Below are positions 59,881-64,000 of a stretch of 64,000 nucleotides of DNA, piece by piece. Origin of the DNA: Temnopleurus reevesii (taxonomy: Eukaryota; Echinodermata; Echinoidea; Temnopleuroida; Temnopleuridae). A program made the position numbers and the translations under genes. The stretch is from contig BQKZ01000008.1 in NCBI GenBank assembly GCA_036244855.1, positions 185,255 to 249,254 on the forward strand, written 5' to 3'. Under the pieces are notes generated by a model that was given only the letters and a program-made list of their open reading frames with translations, had not been told where the DNA came from and did not search any database. Each line of letters begins with the position of its first letter. Position 1 is the stretch's first letter.

Positions 59881-60459
59881 CACTAAAATATTAGCTTATA
59901 AATAGTAATAAGTAATTTGGGGGGATATATCCGGTTCAAGTCTTTCTGAGAGTATGAAATGAGAAAATTACACATTCATAATCACTATCATTATCATTAT
60001 TATGTTATTATTATTATTATTATCATCATGATCATCATGCATTTACAGGAATATAGCCCAATGGATATAATGCTTTTTTCTTCAATTGAAAATTCTGTAC
60101 TGAAATTCTCTAATGTGAACTAGGGATAATTGATAAGTAGTATTGACAAGTAGTAGTGCATAGTACCAGAAAACCTAGCAGTCCCTTTTAGAAAGCGGGC
60201 AATATCATATCTCTGGTACAGTGTGATTTTAATCATGGTGTGTTTCTAAATACAAATCAATAAATGCTATATTGAATGCTCATGAAAGATGCAGTCAAAA
60301 CGTTTCACTTAAAGTGAATATCGAGTACTTGCAAAGAACTTCAATTTGGAAAAATGAATGATAAAAATAATCTTATGTTACAAACAAAGCACAACGTGAC
60401 TTGTGTAGACAAGGGAAAACTAATATGATAACCTCAAACCGGTTAAAAGCGAAATTATG
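59881..60459. other. AT-rich sequence with a TTATTATCATC microsatellite
   Basis: TTATTATTATTATTATCATCATGATCATCATGC at about 60003-60040. Nothing else recognised. Confidence 0.5.
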
Positions 60460-60767
60460 NNNNNNNNNNNNNNNNNNNNNNNNNNNNNNNNNNNNNNNNN
60501 NNNNNNNNNNNNNNNNNNNNNNNNNNNNNNNNNNNNNNNNNNNNNNNNNNNNNNNNNNNNNNNNNNNNNNNNNNNNNNNNNNNNNNNNNNNNNNNNNNNN
60601 NNNNNNNNNNNNNNNNNNNNNNNNNNNNNNNNNNNNNNNNNNNNNNNNNNNNNNNNNNNNNNNNNNNNNNNNNNNNNNNNNNNNNNNNNNNNNNNNNNNN
60701 NNNNNNNNNNNNNNNNNNNNNNNNNNNNNNNNNNNNNNNNNNNNNNNNNNNNNNNNNNNNNNNNNNN
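60460..60767. other. Assembly gap (308 N)
   Basis: Run of N. Frames across it are artefacts. Confidence 1.
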
Positions 60768-63700
60768 CCCCTCCAGCCCTCTCAGCTGGTTGACTATATC
60801 CCATGGACATTACCCAGGTTTTGGGGAATAGGGGTATTTTTTCCAAGTGCACATCAGGATAAAAATTCTTGAAAAAAAATCAGAGAAATAGGGGTCTTAA
60901 ATAATCAATATAGATATTTTTAATCATGAGTGATTTTTCTCTGCCTCCTCTTAGAAAAATACTTTTCCCAAAACCTGCAATTGGGGTATTTTTCATAATT
61001 CCCCTTCCAAACCTTTCAAATATTTTTTTCAATGGCATGCATACCAAAAAGCCTAAGACATTTACCCCAATTTAAGCAGGATCCCATTTCAAATTCAAAG
61101 AAAATCTGGAACAAGCATATGTAAGTATTGTTGACTATGTGGGGGAGGGGGCGGGCATATTTATGAACTACAGCTGTTTCTACAAAACTACAATTTCTAC
61201 TGTTTCCTCCCTGCTCCCTGAACAGACGAGTGGTAAATTGGCAGATAAATAAGAGCGCCAGTGCAAGGTGGTGCTCACGTGGCGTCAAACCTGCCATTGA
61301 TTCATCGTTATTGATCACCAAGAGAGACTTCACAGAGCTAATGAATTTAATTTACTGCCAGTCGAGCTTTAATGGGACAATGTCATACAAGGGGTGTTGA
61401 TCTGCACTATCACGAGATTTGGAAGTAGCATGCTTTTTCTGGGACCTTTAACAGAATAGAGATGCAGTTAATGGAATATCAATTGCATCTGTATTTTACA
61501 CCTTTTACCAGAGACTTGATTTGATTTGAAGAAAAAAAATACTTACGATAAATATTTATCGTATAAATTTTTATTGTATTTTTATATTACAGGACCCTCA
61601 TCTAAGTTTATCAATTAATGCAATTAAGACAATTTAAATTTATTTTTTATTGCTAATGGAAGAATGAGCTATTTTACTGGTAAAATTTTGAGGATAAAAG
61701 AACAGGAAAAAAAATCTGTGGGATTAGGAAAAATAATGCACTAACTCATGAATTAGCCCAGTTTGGTGGCGACATGGCATAAGACGATAATGATGACCGT
61801 CTGCATTTTGTCTCCAGGTCATGCAAGCGTACTGTATTGATGATGGACAATGCAAGGTGATGTCAAACCTTGGGACAAATTTTGAAGATGGACTGTGACA
61901 GCTTGAATATTGTGAATCACACAAATTGGGTCAATGCCCTATTCAAAAAATCAACCACACACATTATGCTTGTTCAAAATTCTTTGAGATATCATTCTCT
62001 AAGAAAATCACTTAGGCTTCTGTTATACACCCATCATTAAAGGCTTTCAGGAATGAACGTGATAACAATTAATCCCTCCTCTCACATATACTAGAAATTT
62101 CTATGTTTTTTTTCCAGGATTTTTGTCTGATATGCGTATGCAACCCAACTTCCAGAAGATCAGGACTGCACATGCAGTATAGTTGATTACCAGCATGAGT
62201 GAGGGCTCATGAGATCATGGTTCGCACCAATTGAGAAGATTCAAGAAACATCCCTGATATTCCTTGAAACATTGTAAAATTCCAGAATCACTTGGTCCTG
62301 ACTCACTAATTTTATCTAGTTTTGACGCATCATCAATCACCAGAGGTGATTATCCAGTTTTTCAGGTAGAGTAAGAACATTGGCGCTAATATCCAAAGAT
62401 CGGTCAAACTTGGTATAGTACAGCTCCAACTGCAAAGAGTCTATAGCAGAGAAGCGCAAGTGTGCGTAACACTGGACGCCATCCATAACTGACATACCAC
62501 AGCTGGTCCATTGTTTGATCTAGCCGGAAATATGACTCAACTTTCAAAAAAGGAGTCTGAACTTCAGCAATCATTGATGTTCGAATTGAAAACACTAGTG
62601 CTTACAGATGTATGAGCTTCAATTTGATGTAATACTTATTGAATAAAGGATATCTGTTACTGAGATTTATGTTCACATGTAACTTGTAGATATGATGGAA
62701 ATATCCTATTCAAAACAAACCAAAACTTTTCATCTTAAATTATAAAGCAGAATATTGCTTTAAAAAATATCTATCGAATACATATTATCTACGTACAAAT
62801 ATCATTCACATAAAGTTTCATTCACTTGAACAAGATATCATGCGGAAAATTTGGGTATATTAATTTATGTATAACCGCTACAAGCAGAGTATTACCTATG
62901 CATTAGCTATAATAATGCAATTTGTTTTTTACAAGCATGTCAAATAAGGACTCACAAAGAGTCTTCATGCATTATTACCATCAAAAGATTCATGCTATTT
63001 ATAATTGATCAATGCATACATCGCATCTAGCAAATGCATTCTTTTGTTGAAGCACAGCAGTAATATTTTTTACTGGACATTGTTAATCTACATCCAGAAA
63101 AAAGCAAAGCAATCAAATTCATTAGAAGCAAAAAAATCCTGTTGAATCTATAGTGGATTCTATAGTGAATTTGTATTTCTATATTTGTTTTTAATGATGC
63201 AATCTTTAGAAGATATGAACATACTTTAATGTCCCCACACAAAACGGTTGAATATAATGGTATACGCTTGCATCAACTATTCAGGCTATTAGCATCCCTC
63301 TCATTTAGCTCAAATACGACAAATGCAGATGACCAGTGTTTCCCTTATTCCATAGAATTAGAGAGCCGGGATTTCGAGGGCTGATTCCTATTAACGTGTT
63401 ACCATGGAAATTAACCTGTAATGACAGAGTAGTGTAAATGAAGCAGTAAGATATATATCTGTATTGTAAACATATATTTTTACACCTAACAATGATAAGC
63501 ATGACCTGTCAGAGCAAACGTTGATCTGTCAAAGCACTGACTACCTCGAATGAAGCTGTGAAGTGGTGCAATTGGAGAGTTTATTTGGATTGTTTCCTTT
63601 TTATTAATTCGCAAAACCAACATTTATGGTGTATTTCAAGATTATATTCATTAATGATAATAATTGCAATACTTCAAACGTAAGCTAATTTTAGTTTTCA

Positions 63701-64000
63701 GAAAAAGTCTAATCAAAAGTATAGATTGTTTTGGGGAAAGATGGCGCTTTAGATATTTAATTTCTTTTTGAGCTGCAGTACAAACATTACCATCATGCAA
63801 TGTTTTTAATGGGGAAATACATGTTCATTCTTTGTTTGATTACAATTGACCCAGAAATGGCATAATTATCGAGTTAGTGTCGGCTGGCAGTCCATTCAAC
63901 TCCTGCTCCGTAGTAATATTGGTTGATTGGCATTTTCAAACTAAAATAAGCCACAATACACGCAAAAAACTGTCTAATCTTGTTCAATTATATCTATGCA
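60768..64000. other. AT-rich terminal stretch with nothing recognised
   Basis: Contains a perfect 20-bp palindrome (61544-61563) and a fragment of the AGAAGATRTGAACATACT motif (63208-63225). I searched the minus strand by eye for the conserved first PAS motifs of ERG (FCELCGYSR, FLHG) and found none. Confidence 0.45.

Overview
The window looks like a stretch of AT-rich, intron-dominated genome from a marine invertebrate. I favour an echinoderm (sea-urchin-like) source because of the tRNA-derived SINEs ending in GCGCTATATAAAT-(ATT)n, the fold-back elements and the many short inverted-repeat transposons, but nothing here proves the species. There are four assembly gaps: three N runs (18710-19187, 29519-29616, 60460-60767) and one single N (50982).

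One gene can be supported: part of an ERG-type (KCNH2/6/7-like, eag-related) voltage-gated potassium channel on the minus strand. Four exons with consensus splice sites and matching phases lie at 17411-17232, 8066-7739, 5471-5275 and 1446-1217. In order they encode the end of the N-terminal PAS (eag) domain, the 'TFRLKLP' segment, a Ser/Thr-rich linker with an RRASS motif, and the 'SDSDLARYR ... VTQ' segment just before the first membrane helix. Together they give about 311 complete codons with no stop. The first two exons (N-terminal cap and most of PAS) were not found up to 64000. The S1-S6 pore and cyclic-nucleotide-binding-homology exons would lie below position 1. The last exon has a diverged, stop-free partial copy 516 bp away (701-811), made by a local duplication of exon plus intron.

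Everything else is intron or 5' flank. From 1 to 17 kb there are TCATC-rich sequence, pyrimidine tracts and many MITE-like inverted-repeat elements, one of them 17 bp inside a splice donor. From 17.4 to 64 kb I see no further exon. That stretch holds SINE copies, a degraded non-LTR retrotransposon tail inserted in a tandem duplication, TA-, TTAA-, 5-bp-, 8-bp- and 9-bp-flanked non-autonomous DNA elements, long palindromes, two unusual GC-rich direct repeats (38.7 and 39.7 kb), and a roughly 0.8-kb direct duplication whose junction is the single N at 50982. All remaining open frames look like chance or low-complexity frames.

No multi-gene system is visible. The most unusual items are the duplicated channel exon, the paired GC-rich modules, the fold-back element with 9-bp flanking repeats, and the long near-perfect palindromes. 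All comparisons were made by eye, so percentages and boundaries are approximate.
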